DNA of 64,000 bases from Ascarosepion bandense. Taxonomy: Eukaryota; Mollusca; Cephalopoda; Sepiida; Sepiidae. The notes under the pieces are model-generated. The model made no database searches. It was not told the origin of the DNA and worked only from the letters and a program-made list of their open reading frames with translations. Numbering within the stretch: position 1 is the first letter of the stretch; every line of letters starts with the position of its first letter. Position numbers and translations under genes: made by a program. Location: assembly GCA_037127315.1 (NCBI GenBank), contig JBBBDQ010000754.1, positions 1,213,501 through 1,277,500 of the forward strand, in the 5' to 3' direction. Positions 1 through 11,028 of the stretch are shown piece after piece.

Positions 1-1078
1 TGAAAGAGTATATGCATACATGCGTATGTATGTATCCAGTCGGAATGTCTTTGGATGAAGAAGAATAAGTAAAAGAAATCAGTACATGGGAAAGAAGGAA
101 AAAGAGAAGAAAGTGCGAATATCTCCGGGTCGATTTGAAGTTGAAGTTACATTTTAGTGTTGTCTTTCTCTGACTGCTTTCATCTGACTGACGCTGATCA
201 ATTCTTTTTCTTGTAATCTAGATTTTTCCGTTTAGTTTGCAAGTAGTCAAAAATCTTGCATTAGTCAAAAATCAATTTAGCACCTACTTGCAAAATCTGG
301 TTTCGACTTGCTCTTTAAGCACATGATCAATCCTTTGTCGATTTGGGAAAAACCAGGATTTCACACGTCATTGTGAATTTTTGTAAAAGTGAAGAAGAAG
401 GTTGATTTTAATTCTTAATTTCTTATCCCACTACAATATATGATTTGTTTTGAGGTGGCGTTTTGTTTACTATTTGCTGTTTAAAACTACATTAAATCTC
501 GTTTCGAAATAAATTATGAGTGGCGATGAAAAGTTGATAGTTTAAAACAACAATGACGCAAAAAAAAATATTACAGTAGTATAATCATAGAACGAATGAC
601 CGAATAACTTTTAAAAACAAAGAAACGACTGCTATTTTGTCATTTACTATTGATTCTCCTGTATGGCAGGGAAAGAGGGTAATTTTTCTTTTACAGATGA
701 AGAAAATATTTTGAAAAATTTATTTCTGCTTCTCCCTTAAAATGTGAAAAATAGCGCGTACAGGTCATGCAAGCAGCGCAGAAATTTGAAAAAATAACTT
801 ACTCTTAGGATAAACAGACAGTTGAAACACACAAACAGTAAAGAGTACTTGAAGAATTCGACATTCATGCAAAATATTGAAGGTAAGATAGACAAAGGGA
901 AACAACAATTAACCTACCTAATGTACTTGTATAAATGGATGTGAGATCAAGGAGCAAAAAATTATAATAAAAGTCAAATATTATTAAAGGCCCTAAGGTA
1001 TAAGAAGTCGGGAAGAGGCACGATCACTCACGTTTTGGTGGTCAGCATAAAAAGAATAGCGCACATTTATTCATAATC
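1..1078. other. AT-rich DNA, no recognised feature
   Basis: There is no long open frame and no repeat I recognise. Base composition matches the background. Confidence 0.5.
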
Positions 1079-1445
1079 TAGCAGTTTTACCCGGTTTCAT
1101 TCTGGCAGTTTAAGGAATACTAAGAATAAAAAACATCTGATGAATTTACATAGCAAATACTTACACAACATCCACCCTCGTCATTTTTATAGATATAGAC
1201 TAACATTTTAGCCCGGTTTCACTCGATTAGTTTAAGGAATAAAAGGAATTAAAAAAATTGATGAATTTACACAGTAAATACTTACACAACGTTCGCCCTC
1301 GTTACTTTTATAAATATAGACTAGCAGTCTAACCTGGTTTCACTCGGCTAGTTGAAGGAATAATATGAATAAACACATATGATGAATTTACATAGCAAAT
1401 ACTTACACAACGTCCATCCTTGTCACTTGTTACATATAGATAACA
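1079..1445. repeat. 121-bp tandem repeat, about three units
   Basis: The phrase ATGAATTTAC recurs at 1140, 1261 and 1382, each 121 bp apart, followed by an 'AAATACTTACACAAC' block and a 'CCCGGTTTCA' block. Units differ by scattered substitutions, so the array is old. A single orphan piece of the unit reappears at about 1720-1770. Confidence 0.85.
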
Positions 1446-1494
1446 ATGTAGAATGTCTCTATTAGATTAGGGTGGAAGCGGGAGGGGCAACATA

Positions 1495-1575
1495 TATAGA
1501 TATAGATAATATAAAATGGGGTGATCGATTCTATATTATAATCAATACATAAACTGATCCCTGACTTTATGGGGT
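1495..1575 (+). repeat. Copy of short palindromic repeat 'Y'
   Basis: Shows the shape GGGGTGATC...TATTATAATCAATA...CTGATCCC that recurs at about 14186, 14838, 15515, 36416 and 46990. The two ends are near-complementary (GGGGATC / GATCCCC), so the repeat can fold. This copy has no LINE tail next to it, unlike most others. Confidence 0.55.
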
Positions 1576-1719
1576 GATAACATTATTTTCTACCCCTAAA
1601 TTTGGCTTTCTGAAAAATTTCAAAGGTGTCGTTAGCATTCTAAAATTTTGATCTGCATCTGAGCGCAACACCCGTCGATCTAGACCGCAAAATGCAGACG
1701 CTAAGTCGAATCTATCAAA

Positions 1720-1770
1720 CAAACAAATACTTACACAACGTGCACCCTCGTCACTTTTATAAATATAGAT
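1720..1770. repeat. Orphan unit of the 121-bp repeat
   Basis: Carries the same CAAATACTTACACAAC core and the following CACCCTCGTCACTTTTAT block as the array at 1079-1445. It is separated from that array by about 280 bp that include a Y repeat. Confidence 0.7.
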
Positions 1771-2064
1771 TTATGGACTAATTTTAAACTATAAAATTAT
1801 TATTTAAAATCGCTGGCTTCAAAAATTTTTTTCTTTCAGAGTAACGTTCTTTTTGAGTGGTAAGTTCTCCGATTAAATGCTGAATTGTATCTTGTATTGG
1901 AATATCTGAATTTATCATATATCTTACTAGTATATTTTTTTACCAGATGTTCTGTAGGAAATTCAATGATACCATATTTGTATAAACTTATTATGGCTGC
2001 TCTTACAGATAAATTAATAGAGAGAGGGAGATACAGAAACAGAGATAGGAAACGGTTTGTCATA

Positions 2065-2073
2065 GATAGATAC

Positions 2074-2104
<31 letters not shown>

Positions 2105-2130
2105 GATATTAACAGGCTGATAGATCGATC

Positions 2131-2167
<37 letters not shown>

Positions 2168-2220
2168 ACATCAATATATTGCAAGATAGATAGATAGATA
2201 GATAAACATCAATATATTGC

Positions 2221-2259
<39 letters not shown>

Positions 2260-2275
2260 ACATCAGTATATTGTG

Positions 2276-2325
<50 letters not shown>

Positions 2326-2345
2326 ACATCAATGAATTGCAAGAT
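2065..2345. repeat. (GATA)n compound microsatellite
   Basis: Runs of GATA are broken by a recurring insert of the type AAACATCAATATATTGCAA, seen three to four times, so the array has a higher-order unit. Open frames across it read as endless YLSI and are artefacts. Confidence 0.95.
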
Positions 2346-3300
2346 ACATAGTTAGATTAGTTGTATCTAAGGTAAAGTCAGAAAATTGTTAAGATCGTAT
2401 TCTTATACATTCTTCACAAAGTTCTAAATTCATCCTAGAATTTGGAAGCATGTTGTGTTAGTAACTGTTTCTAAGATATTTCGATGATACCATATTCATA
2501 TAAATCTATTGAGACAGTTTTTGCATATTAATAAATGTAAAAAATTCAAATATAACTGAATTGTATTGTCAAACAAATTTTACACCATGATATGCTTTCG
2601 ATAGAATCTTGTTCTGAAGCATTTCAGAATTATTTTTTATCAAACTACTATAGCAAAGAGAAAATGATATTATAAAAAAGAAATATATATTTTAGTTATA
2701 TGTTATTATCCTAAATCTACCTTACCTGAGGGATGAGCATTTAATATCGCCTTTAATCTTTTTTTACAATTTTTCTTACCCCTAGAGAATATAAAAATCT
2801 ATGTCTACATTTTAAACAGAATCCATAAAAATGTCTTTAGTATGTAGAAATAATTGTCTGCAGGCGATGCTGCGAGAGCCTGGTGTACAGCATTATTTAT
2901 ACTTTAAATTGTGATATAATGTAGAAATCACGATTCCAAAAACCCAGTAGCAGTGAACGCATCACTTTTTTTGTTCGCCATACACAATAGTCGACATGTT
3001 GTTACCTTTTGATAGATGCTTATGTTCACCCAATCAGAATCCATCTCAGACATGACAATTCTCTTCAAAGAATCGCCTTTAAGCAACCCGTGTCTTTCCA
3101 GCAAATTAGAAAACAACTTATGGACAATGCGCGCCGGTTTCCCAGTGTGATAACACGTATTTTTTTCAATCTATATCTTAGAATCGAAAAAAATATCTGC
3201 AAAAAATAAAACCTTTTCTCCTACGAAGCATTCCTAATATGTACAGACATTTTTAAGAAGAAAAAAAAACACGGTTCAGTTAATATGAGGCAATTTACGC
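2346..3300. other. No recognised feature
   Basis: AT-rich DNA. A short block at about 2480-2515 (GATACCATATTCATATAAA) resembles 1966-1990 on the other side of the GATA array. Nothing else is recognised. Confidence 0.5.
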
Positions 3301-3304
3301 GGAG

Positions 3305-3880
3305 TAGATTTCTGACGAAAATTTAAATATATGGGAAGTGTTCTAACCGAAGACGGAAAGTGCGACACAGAGATCCAAATGCGAATTGGACGCGTTCCAG
3401 AAGCTGAGTAAAGCATTAAAACACAGGAAACTTTCACTAGAAACAAAGAAGAGAGTACTGGATCGTTAGTTCTTCGGTATGGTAGTGAATATTGGACAAA
3501 ATAAAAAATGATGAAGGGAAAAAAATTGAAGCAGCTAAAATGTGGTTCTACAGAAGGATGCTGCGGATATCGTGGACCGAGCATGTTAGCAACGACAAGG
3601 TGTTGAAAATAATGGAAACGAAAAGGAAATTAATATTGAGCATCAGAAAGAAACAACTGAAGTTCCTGGGACATGCAATGAGGAAGGAGGGCTTGGAGAA
3701 CCTGATACTAAAAGCCCAGATAGAGGGAAAAAGAGACACCGGTAAGCAGTGGATAACATATTTGAAGGGCCTGAGCAGTTGAATGACAGAACGGGGGATG
3801 CGAGACATTACAGTAGAAAGGGAGACGTCTAAGGCTATGATCGCCTATGTCTTGAAAGGACAATGCAGATAGAAGAAGAA
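3305..3880 (+). pseudogene. RTE-like LINE, 3' part of ORF2
   Basis: The translated frames carry the region after the reverse-transcriptase domain of a non-LTR retrotransposon. KFKYMGSVLTEDGKCDTEIQ comes first, then after a frame change the block MWFYRRMLRISWTEHVSNDK (about 3541-3600), then LKFLGHAMRKEGLENLIL and the terminal WITYLKGLS. The copy is broken by an in-frame stop near 3466 and by frameshifts, so it is dead. The reading frame runs almost to a TAG followed directly by AGAAGAAG, so the element had a very short 3' UTR with a simple-repeat tail, which is typical of the RTE clade. The clade name is an inference; the retroelement identity is secure from eight related copies in this window. 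Confidence 0.85.
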
Positions 3881-3949
3881 GAAGAAGAAGAAGAAGAAGA
3901 AGAAGAAGAAGAAGAAGAAGAAGAAGAAGAAGAAGAAGAAGAAGAAGAA
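3872..3949 (+). repeat. (GAA)n tail of the RTE-like LINE
   Basis: About 25 AAG/GAA triplets start right after the LINE stop codon. Other copies show only two triplets (AGAAGAAG) at the same place, so this run grew from the element's own tail. Confidence 0.9.
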
Positions 3950-4289
3950 TATTTCTGGAGCAGTTCATTTATGTAATCCAAGAATTTAAGCAAAAGAATT
4001 AGTTGAAAAAGAACGTGACATTCTAGATGCAGTGTATTTTCAGAAGCCTTTTAAGAAATAACTTTTGGGCCCGATCCCTTAATCTTGTTATTCCTCTCGT
4101 TAACATCTATTTAAACTTATAACTTTTCTAAAACTTATAACATCGTGAAATAGCCTTGTCAGATCCATACTTTCATTTGGATATTATCCTGGCATGCAAC
4201 ACATCCAAAATTGTCTAAGCTATGATCCGTATGGAACGGGTTTTAACAAATTATTGGGGAAAATAGCTTGCGATGAATTAATCCTATCT

Positions 4290-4510
4290 ATGTCAACCTG
4301 CCACCCGGCTTGTCTGGTTTTGTCCGGTCGTTCGCTCGGAAACGGATCCTGCCGCGATGACGTCGAAACGGTACCGGTAATGTCGACGCTTTCGGGCCGC
4401 TGCTGATGGTTGTGATGATCTCGTCACAGAAGCTGGTTCTCAAGGCGTCTATTACAACAACGCACCCACTGTCCACGTTGTGATTTAATCTTAGAATGTC
4501 GCGTTGTGCA
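4290..4510. other. CpG-rich patch of unknown origin
   Basis: An abrupt change from AT-rich background to GC-rich, CpG-dense sequence (many CG, CCGG and TCG words) lasting about 220 bp. A minus-strand open frame of 88 codons crosses it (4288-4554), but I recognise no domain. It could be the 5' part of a mobile element, a captured exon or a small CpG island. Confidence 0.4.
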
Positions 4511-6040
4511 AATCCAGTAGCCGTACCAGATCCAGACTGGACATATGTGTACACTTATGGTTAAAATAAAATAAACCCGACACCAAAATAAATCAATAAA
4601 TGAATAAGGTAACAGACGCTTGGAGAGTTACAAAGAAAGTCTTTATAAAAAAAAATAATTATTAGTTACAGGAGCAGATAATAAAGTTGTCGGGATGCCG
4701 GTTTACAACAGAGAGAGAGAGAGAGAGAGAGTTTTCAAAATCTCAGAGCTTTCACTCCTCAAATAAAATGTCTTTTCTAAGTATCGTTAAAGTAATCAGA
4801 TCTCTTCAGATTTTCAGTAATGTCTTTTCACATATTCTCTATAATTAGAGCTGCCAATTCTCTATGCAACTTTCAAAACAACAATGTCATTTCGGGTTCT
4901 TATCTGAGTTTAACGGAATTTACCGAAGTAGAGCGAGCGAGGAATCAGAAATTTCAATTCTCCACATAACTTTTAAAACAATAACGTTCTTTCGGGACTC
5001 CTATCGGATGCGCATTATTTAATATTAACTCTTTAAGTTAATCGGTGGCAGGCTTCATCCAATATTAACTTTTTAGCCATAAGTTATGTGGTAGGTGACC
5101 AGCCGTGGGTCATGGCTCCCTAGTTGGGGACATTTTCCACAGTCATTACATTTCGACTGCAATTTCAAAAATTACCCACCCAACTACTTTTTCTCGCTGA
5201 GTCTTCATTTGTATAACAATCCGGGATATTCTTGGGGGATCTAGCTGACTCAAAGCTTTTGACAAATTAGATTATTTTCCACCCACACGATTTGCGGGGA
5301 GCCATGGCTCAACGAATGAGATATCAACAGTTCACATGACGTAATGTCTTTCTGTCTTACAATCTGTTCTCAGGAAGAACTGTTGAGGATCTAACCCCAC
5401 CTGACCTCATCAAGTAAATCCTGACATTTTGTTATGCCTACTTACATAATACAAAATTTTACCTTGTCCAAAACAATTCGGTTCGAACACGAAAAAAGAA
5501 GAAAATTATATTTTTCTCTCTTTTTACCAACTGTCAGCCAATTTTTCTATGTCCCGGATTTTGCAAACACATGATAGTATTAAAAATAGTTTCTTTTGCA
5601 TAAGCTAACATGACGGATTACAATAAAACACAACTAATAATATCACTTATATTAATTTCTCTGTATATATATCAGCGGGAAATAGTGTCACATAACTCCC
5701 CACAGACCATGTCATTTTAAGCATTAAGATGACATTATAAATCCAAGACACTATTTCAACTTACAACTTTACAAGATCCTCTTTTTCTCTTTTCTTCCTT
5801 TTTTCATTTATTTTCTTTTCAGCCGTGCAAATTCAACAAAGTCTTTTACTATAAAAACGTCTCTTCAACCAATTGGAAAAATTCGTTTTCCACCTTTGGT
5901 TCTTTTTCCACCTTTGGTTCCCTCTACATTTTATTCAATCTAATCATGCAAATTCAATAAAACATAGTATCACATAAATATTAAATATGAACTGAATACC
6001 CTTAGCTCTACTAGTACATTGTAGAGAACAACACTCATTC
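4511..6040. other. No recognised feature; short (GA)n at 4712-4732
   Basis: Apart from a GA run there is no strong repeat or coding signal. GTCATGGCTCCC near 5110 and GGAGCCATGGCTC near 5297 are short inverted words of uncertain meaning. Confidence 0.45.
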
Positions 6041-6044
6041 CCAG

Positions 6045-6185
6045 GGTGAGATGTAAGTTCCACCGACTCTTCCTATATACCACTGCCTTGTGGAAACGAC
6101 TACCAAGCCGTTGCTTCCCCAATTATTACAATCTTAACCAGTTCATGTCTTGGGTCAAGCGTTATGTTTCACTCATAGCCCTGTT
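6045..6185 (+). pseudogene. LINE ORF2 C-terminal fragment
   Basis: Translates as LYTTALWKRLPSRCFPNYYN followed by LNQFMSWVKRYVS. The pattern 'W..LP...F...YNL..F...V.R' is the extreme C-terminus of CR1/Jockey-type ORF2 proteins and matches the RLWNSLP...FPDSYNLQ block of the family A LINEs here, but with enough difference to be another family. The fragment runs straight into mariner sequence at about 6186. Confidence 0.65.
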
Positions 6186-6310
6186 TGAAGTGATCACTAG
6201 TAATGGTGATATTATACCTTTATTTATCTTTCCAAAGGGGATCAGACTCAACAAATTTTCTCGTAGACATTTCAGATTAAAAAAATTCAAACACTATGCC
6301 TGGTTATTTT
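6186..6310 (+). pseudogene. mariner-type transposase fragment
   Basis: The translation LFEVITSNGDIIPLFIFPKG matches the mariner/IS630 transposase block that reads roughly 'vfGvvtsdGdvmPphifpqGlrln'. The same block occurs at 11550-11620 with different mutations, so two independent relics are present. The DDE catalytic residues lie outside this short piece. No terminal repeats were found nearby. Confidence 0.7.
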
Positions 6311-6401
6311 TAATAAAATTCGTTCTTATATCTTTCAGTTTTCATTTATAATACACGAAAGATTATCGTGAGTATTAACGGATTTTATTAAATCTTATAA
6401 A

Positions 6402-6402
<1 letters not shown>

Positions 6403-6432
<30 letters not shown>

Positions 6433-6433
6433 A
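6403..6433. repeat. (TA)n microsatellite
   Basis: Uninterrupted TA run directly before the foldback repeat at 6442. Confidence 0.95.
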
Positions 6434-6441
6434 GAAAAACA

Positions 6442-6630
6442 AAGGCAGACACGTTATTTCATGGTGAAACGGAAGTGTGGGCCTATTTCTGGCGAACCAT
6501 CATCAGCTTCCGTCTTTATTTTACAAAGGATTTTACAGGAATTCTTTGTAAAATAAAGACGGAAGCTGATGAGGGTTTGCCTGAAATAGGCCTATACATC
6601 CGATTCACCATGAAATAACGAGTCTGCCTT
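6442..6630. repeat. Foldback (long hairpin) element
   Basis: The left arm starts AGGCAGACACGTTATTTCAT and the right arm ends with its near-complement ATGAAATAACGAGTCTGCCT. The arms are about 90 bp and meet near 6540 with almost no loop. The inner part (CTTCCGTCTTTATTTTACAA against its complement) is almost perfect. This is a foldback MITE or a recently inverted duplication. Confidence 0.85.
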
Positions 6631-7351
6631 AATTTCTCCTATATTTGCTCTATATGTATTTATATACATATATGTTTAGAGATCTCTTTCAGAGTCATCC
6701 TACCACTGTATATACAGGATACTCCTTTGGCTCCTTCTATACCCACACTGCATGCTGATATATATATATATATATATATTAAAATTAATTTAAATTTTTT
6801 AAAATTTATAATTTTATCTTTAATTGTTATTTAGTTTGTCTATACCTAAAAATATCTTTAATTAAATTAACTTAATTAAATTTTTAAAAATCTTATTTCT
6901 ATTTTTCCCTTAAATATACTTTTTCAAATAAGTTTCTTTTTTTAAAACTTTAACTCTTTTAAACATTTAAAATTATATTTGTATGACACGTATCGATCGT
7001 TTTCTATCTGAAAGTTTTCCTTTTTCTTTGTTTTCTTTTTTCCCCTTCTTTATTTACTTTTTCTCTATACATTTTTTATATCCCACCCCTTCCCTTTCTC
7101 TTCTGTTTTGTTTAACCCAATTCTCAATTTAACGACTTCCCTTCCTTAGCCCTTTTCGTTTATTCAGCAAGACATGCCAAATTTCCCATCTCTTCACTTA
7201 CAACTCTATCAAAAAGTAAAAACTAAAAGTAGACTGATTTTCAAAAAAAAAATTTTTTATGACGTATATTTCTCAAATCTTAACCGTTATTTATTTTTTA
7301 TTTCTTTATCTTTTTTTTTATTTTTTTATTCCTCTTTTTAATCTTATATTT
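6631..7351. other. AT-rich DNA, no recognised feature; (TA)n at 6760-6779
   Basis: Long T- and A-rich tracts with no coding signal. Confidence 0.5.
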
Positions 7352-7650
7352 ATTGTGGTGCATTGGATATCGGCTCGGAACGAGAAATCGGGGAGCTGAG
7401 TTCGAATTCCATCTGAATTCATTGCATTCACTTACGCGCAAATACCCTTGGGAAAGGTATTAATCCGTCTATTCCTTCCAGTTATGGGTTAAATAACAGG
7501 ACAGATTGAGTTCTATAGCCTTGGTCGGCAACCAGTCTACCGCAGAAAGCAATGGCAACCTACTGCGGGATAATCTTCTGTCCAGTCAGTCATGTCTTTT
7601 TCGAGACATGATCGCCCAAGCGTGTATCACGTATGGCACTTGGCTGTTGC
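7352..7650 (+). mobile_element. tRNA-derived SINE
   Basis: The head reads TTGTGGTGCATTGGATATCG, a pol III A-box-like element, followed about 40 bp on by GAGTTCGAATTCC, a B-box-like element. The body contains ACCCTTGGGAAAGGTATTAA, and the tail has an inverted repeat (TCATGTC...GACATGA) followed by CGTGTATCACGTATGGCACT. The same sequence occurs at least six more times in this window, with copies broken at varied points. It is not a functional tRNA gene because no cloverleaf is intact. Confidence 0.85.
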
Positions 7651-7730
7651 AGAGGAGGCGTGAAATCTCTCTTAGGGATTTCATGTTGAAATGTTCATTC
7701 AACATTTTTGGATTTTGAAAATTTATTTTA

Positions 7731-7762
<32 letters not shown>
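7731..7762. repeat. (TA)n microsatellite
   Basis: Uninterrupted TA run. Confidence 0.95.
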
Positions 7763-7766
<4 letters not shown>

Positions 7767-7784
7767 ATTATTATTATTATGAAA

Positions 7785-7860
7785 GTATAATGCAACTCAA
7801 TAGCTACAATGTATTGGTGTGAAAATATCATCATCAGGCAGTAAATACGGGGTTATTTTC
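7785..7860 (+). repeat. Short interspersed repeat shared with 58970-59040
   Basis: Both places read approximately GCAA.T.AATAG...GGTGT, then ATCATCA, then CAGTAAA...GGTTA.TTT.TTG. The similarity is weak to moderate but ordered over 70 bp, so an old shared element is likely. Family unknown. Confidence 0.5.
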
Positions 7861-8159
7861 TTGATTATATATAGAAGGAGGGAGATTTCAAAAATGAAGT
7901 AAAAAGAAATAAAATCATGAGAATAAGGAGGTTATCTAATGAGATGATTTAAGTAGGGTTAGAAGCTTATGACATTTTTAAGAATACTGTGTGAAAACCC
8001 ATAGACAATAGTGTTTCAATGTTTTGCCAAAGAAAGCCAGACACGTGAAGAAAATTGAGACGCAATTAGAAAAGAGAAAGTCTAAGGAGGTAGAAAAATC
8101 GATACTATAATAAAACGAGATAAAATCAATAAAATAAAAACAACAAACAGGATTAATAA

Positions 8160-8160
8160 T

Positions 8161-8211
<51 letters not shown>
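8160..8211. repeat. (TA)n microsatellite
   Basis: About 50 bp of TA directly before the foldback repeat at 8213, as also seen at 6403-6442. Confidence 0.95.
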
Positions 8212-8212
<1 letters not shown>

Positions 8213-8213
<1 letters not shown>

Positions 8214-8470
8214 CGCAGACAGATCTGTTTTGCTGTATCACAGCTCATCAGTACGGTTAGACGGCGATTCTACCTCTGGGCTATGGGCGTTCGGTAGGAG
8301 AAGGTTGACTTTTTAGCGTATACATTATCATTATACACGCCCAATAGCCAGAGGGGTCTAATTCATTAGTGAATGAGCGATTCGTGCATGCCAGAGTAGA
8401 TACTATTTTTCAAAGTCTACCATTCTTCCAGGGTGCTCAATCAGGGTGTGAGAGCGTAAAAAATGTATTT
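8213..8470. repeat. Imperfect foldback repeat
   Basis: TACCTCTGGGCTATGGGCGT (8268-8287) is matched in reverse complement by ACGCCCAATAGCCAGAGG (about 8336-8354). The flanks (GTATCACAGCTCATCAGTAC) are repeat-like. Probably a non-autonomous DNA element; no target duplication could be fixed. Confidence 0.55.
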
Positions 8471-8822
8471 TAATTTTAATATATATATATAAATTAAAAT
8501 ACTTTCTTAAGGGGATTTGTTCATTAGTAAAAAAAACAATGATACTAATAGATAGGGAAAATAGTAAAAATATTCAGATACATATTGAGATAATTTTAGA
8601 TATATTCAAAAGTATTTCTGGAAGTTGTTGTAATAAAAGGAAGCAGATAAAAATAAAGAAGTTATATTTCTCTATCATGGAATGTATATTGAAAAATATC
8701 ATAAATATAATAGTAATTCTTAATATTATTTAACAAAACGTCTGTAAAAAATATGTATATGAGTGTGCGTTTAAAAATATTGAGCCTATATTAATACGTT
8801 CATATTATAAATTTGGAGTAGA
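8471..8822. other. AT-rich DNA, no recognised feature
   Basis: An open frame of 64 codons at 8539-8733 is low-complexity and not supported as a gene. Confidence 0.5.
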
Positions 8823-9178
8823 TAAACTGAATTGGAGTAGATAGCCTAAACTATTGCCCGGTTCACACTCCACCCACGTCCTTTGAACAGGTGTAGAGGC
8901 TCATCCCTTGTTCCCTGTTTAGGATGTGGTTTCCGGCTTTCTCTTTTCCCATCTTTTCACTATTTTCTTTCATTTTTATTTCCTCAATTGGAGTAGATAG
9001 ACTAAACTATCGCCCGGTTCATACTCCACCCACGTCTATTGAACAGGTGTAGATGCTCATCCCTTGTTGCTTGTTTAGGATGTGGTTGCCGGCTTTCTCT
9101 TTTCCAATCTTTTCATTCTTACGTAGCCTACTGCTCTTCAGTGGCATTACCGCCTTGCTTGGGGTGATATGATGAAAA
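8823..9178 (+). mobile_element. Modular element: two monomers plus LINE-like 3' tail
   Basis: Two monomers of about 165 bp lie head to tail. Each has TTGGAGTAGATAG, a CCGGTTCA.ACTCCACCCACG block, CAGGTGTAGA.GCTCATCCC and GGCTTTCTCTTTTCC. They are followed by a 3' tail that reads GTGGCATTACCGCCTTGCTT, GGGGTGATATGATGAAAAAA. The tail closely resembles the 3' end of the family A LINE (GTGGCAGTGACATGCCTTGC, TCGGGGTGA). Sister copies lie at 20212-20548 and 28856-29850, with two and six monomers. Likely a non-autonomous retroelement mobilised by the LINE; that relation is inference. Confidence 0.75.
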
Positions 9179-9635
9179 AATACCTTATCTGTATTATTTC
9201 TAGTTAATTGTAATATTTGTTTAACACTTTCACTGTCTCATAAAAAAATGACTATTTCATTTTGATCGCAACGAAAGATCGAACTGACATATCAATGAAA
9301 GAGTGAAAGAAAAGATAGAAGAGGCAATAGACTCTTATATTTTTAAAGTCGACTTTAGTGAAACAAAAAAGTTGCCAATTAAAAATGCTGTACCTACTTC
9401 TTTTATCAATAAATTACCTTCGTGTGTATGATAGTTATATTACTATTTAATTCTAGTTGTCAGGCTCAATTAATAAACCATGTAATAGAAGTATTTTCAT
9501 TTGTAGTCGTAGAACTGTCAAAGAATTTATCCTATTATTGATATATTCATTCTGATTCATCAGACAATATAGCAAACGTTGGCATTTTAGTAAGTATTAT
9601 TAAGAATAATAGTAATATCTAAGACTTAGTAAAAC

Positions 9636-9638
<3 letters not shown>
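9179..9638. other. No recognised feature
   Basis: AT-rich DNA without repeat or coding signal. Confidence 0.5.
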
Positions 9639-9684
<46 letters not shown>

Positions 9685-9780
9685 ATTGTAATTTTCTTTA
9701 TTATCTATCTATCTATCTACCTATCTATCTATTTAATTCTCTTTACTATTTATCTATGTATTTATCTGTCGCCATCTGTT

Positions 9781-9836
<56 letters not shown>
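9639..9836. repeat. (TATC)n compound microsatellite
   Basis: Three TATC runs separated by AT-rich inserts of the type ATTGTAATTTTCTTTATT. Unlike the arrays at 21.5, 40.7 and 58.6 kb, the inserts do not end in CATATC. Confidence 0.95.
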
Positions 9837-9959
9837 CTGAATTCTCACCACTATCTATCCATAAACACTTAAAAATATGGCATCTCTATTAATATAACTA
9901 TAAATAAATTCCGATGTATTTCTTTCAATCTCTCACTAGACATAAACACTTACACCCAC

Positions 9960-10025
9960 ACATGCATGTATGTGTGTGTATGTGTGTGTGCGTGTGTGCT
10001 TGTGTGTTTGTGTGTGTGTCTGTGC

Positions 10026-10060
<35 letters not shown>

Positions 10061-10093
10061 TTTGTGTGCGTGTGCGTGTGCGCGTGTGTAGTT
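9960..10093. repeat. (GT)n-rich imperfect microsatellite
   Basis: GT repeats with C and T interruptions. Cysteine/valine-rich and threonine/histidine-rich frames across it are artefacts. Confidence 0.9.
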
Positions 10094-10183
10094 GTGCGTT
10101 CTTTCTTTGAATGTCCGTTTCAGAATAGGAATGGAGAATATCATCGAGCCGTTCAGTAAATCTTGATTTCTGCTATGTTTTTA

Positions 10184-10465
10184 CAGGACTTCTTGAATGA
10201 TCACGTTCTATTGCATGTACACAAATGCAAGAAGAAGACCTCAAAGAGAACGTGCCGTTTCTGGAAAGAACCAAAAGTGTGCCCGAACCTTACCGGTCGT
10301 AGAACGAGACACGCTCTTACATTGATTGGAAGCTATCGATTTTTGTCATTCGTGGCGGTAACTTATTTGCTGGCATGCACACTTTGGATCCAACTGACAT
10401 TAAAGGCAGTCTGGTGTAGCAAATATATATATTTTGGGAGGTGTATCGAGAAGTCTGTAGTCTGA
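10184..10465 (+). pseudogene. Possible transposon-protein fragment, Cys/His-rich
   Basis: The translated stretch VLLHVHKCKKKTSKRTCRFW (about 10207-10266) has the H.C..........CRF spacing seen in the zinc-finger region of Helitron-type Rep/helicase proteins. It starts just after TTTTTACAG, which looks like a splice acceptor. After about 60 residues the frame becomes hydrophobic and unlike any domain. Helitrons are present in this window, so a fragment of an autonomous copy is plausible, but the match is short and the identity could be chance. Confidence 0.25.
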
Positions 10466-10595
10466 AACATTCATTTTTATCTGATACATTTACAGAAAAA
10501 TGTTCAATAGCTAAAACAAATTCCCGTAAAATAAAGTGCAATGAAACCGAAGGAAATTCTTTTTTAAAATTATATATATATACATATACATACAT

Positions 10596-10972
10596 TACCG
10601 GCCATAATTATTATGCCGCCCCAGTTTAAAAGAAAATGATATATTTCATACTACTTTTAGTATTTATTGCCAAGTGGCTAATTCTAAATGAAAATGGAAT
10701 GGTTCTTTTGTTATTATTACTGTGCAATTTTTTTAAAGCAGCCAAGAAGCCTTTGCTTCGTGCAGCCAACAAAAAGAAGAGACTAGCATAGGGAAGAGAC
10801 CACAAGAACTGAACACCAGCACAGATCATTTGATGCACATGTTATTGTGCAGTGTTAAAAAAAGAACAATTTTATTTTCATTTAAAATTATCTACTTGGC
10901 AATAAATGCTAAAAATAATAGAAACTGCATCCGTTTTTTTAAAGCTGGGGTGGCCTAATAATGTGACCGGTA
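10596..10972 (+). mobile_element. Tc1-like deletion derivative with long inverted ends
   Basis: Left end TACCGGCCATAATTATTATG and right end ending CTAATAATGTGACCGGTA are inverted repeats bounded by TA, the Tc1/mariner target. Beyond the tips the inverted arms extend over roughly 100 bp (TAGTATTTATTGCCAAGT on the left against its complement on the right). The middle retains transposase coding sequence: KKPLLRAANKKKRLA then GRDHKN (about 10745-10805), matching the 'KP.LS..N...RL.WA..H..W' block before the first catalytic aspartate region of Tc1 transposases, with a TAG stop at about 10789. It is therefore a shrunken autonomous element rather than a pure MITE. Confidence 0.75.

Positions 10973-11028
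<56 letters not shown>

Noticed and set aside
3708..3968. Poly-leucine frame resembling a membrane protein
   Set aside because: Antisense of the (GAA)n tail of a LINE.
5100..5310. Possible inverted repeat GTCATGGCTCC / GGAGCCATGGC
   Set aside because: Only about 11 bp match and the flanks do not pair, so chance cannot be excluded.
9914..10159. Cys/Val-rich frame resembling a cysteine-rich peptide
   Set aside because: Translation of a GT-rich microsatellite; the periodicity follows the repeat, not a protein fold.
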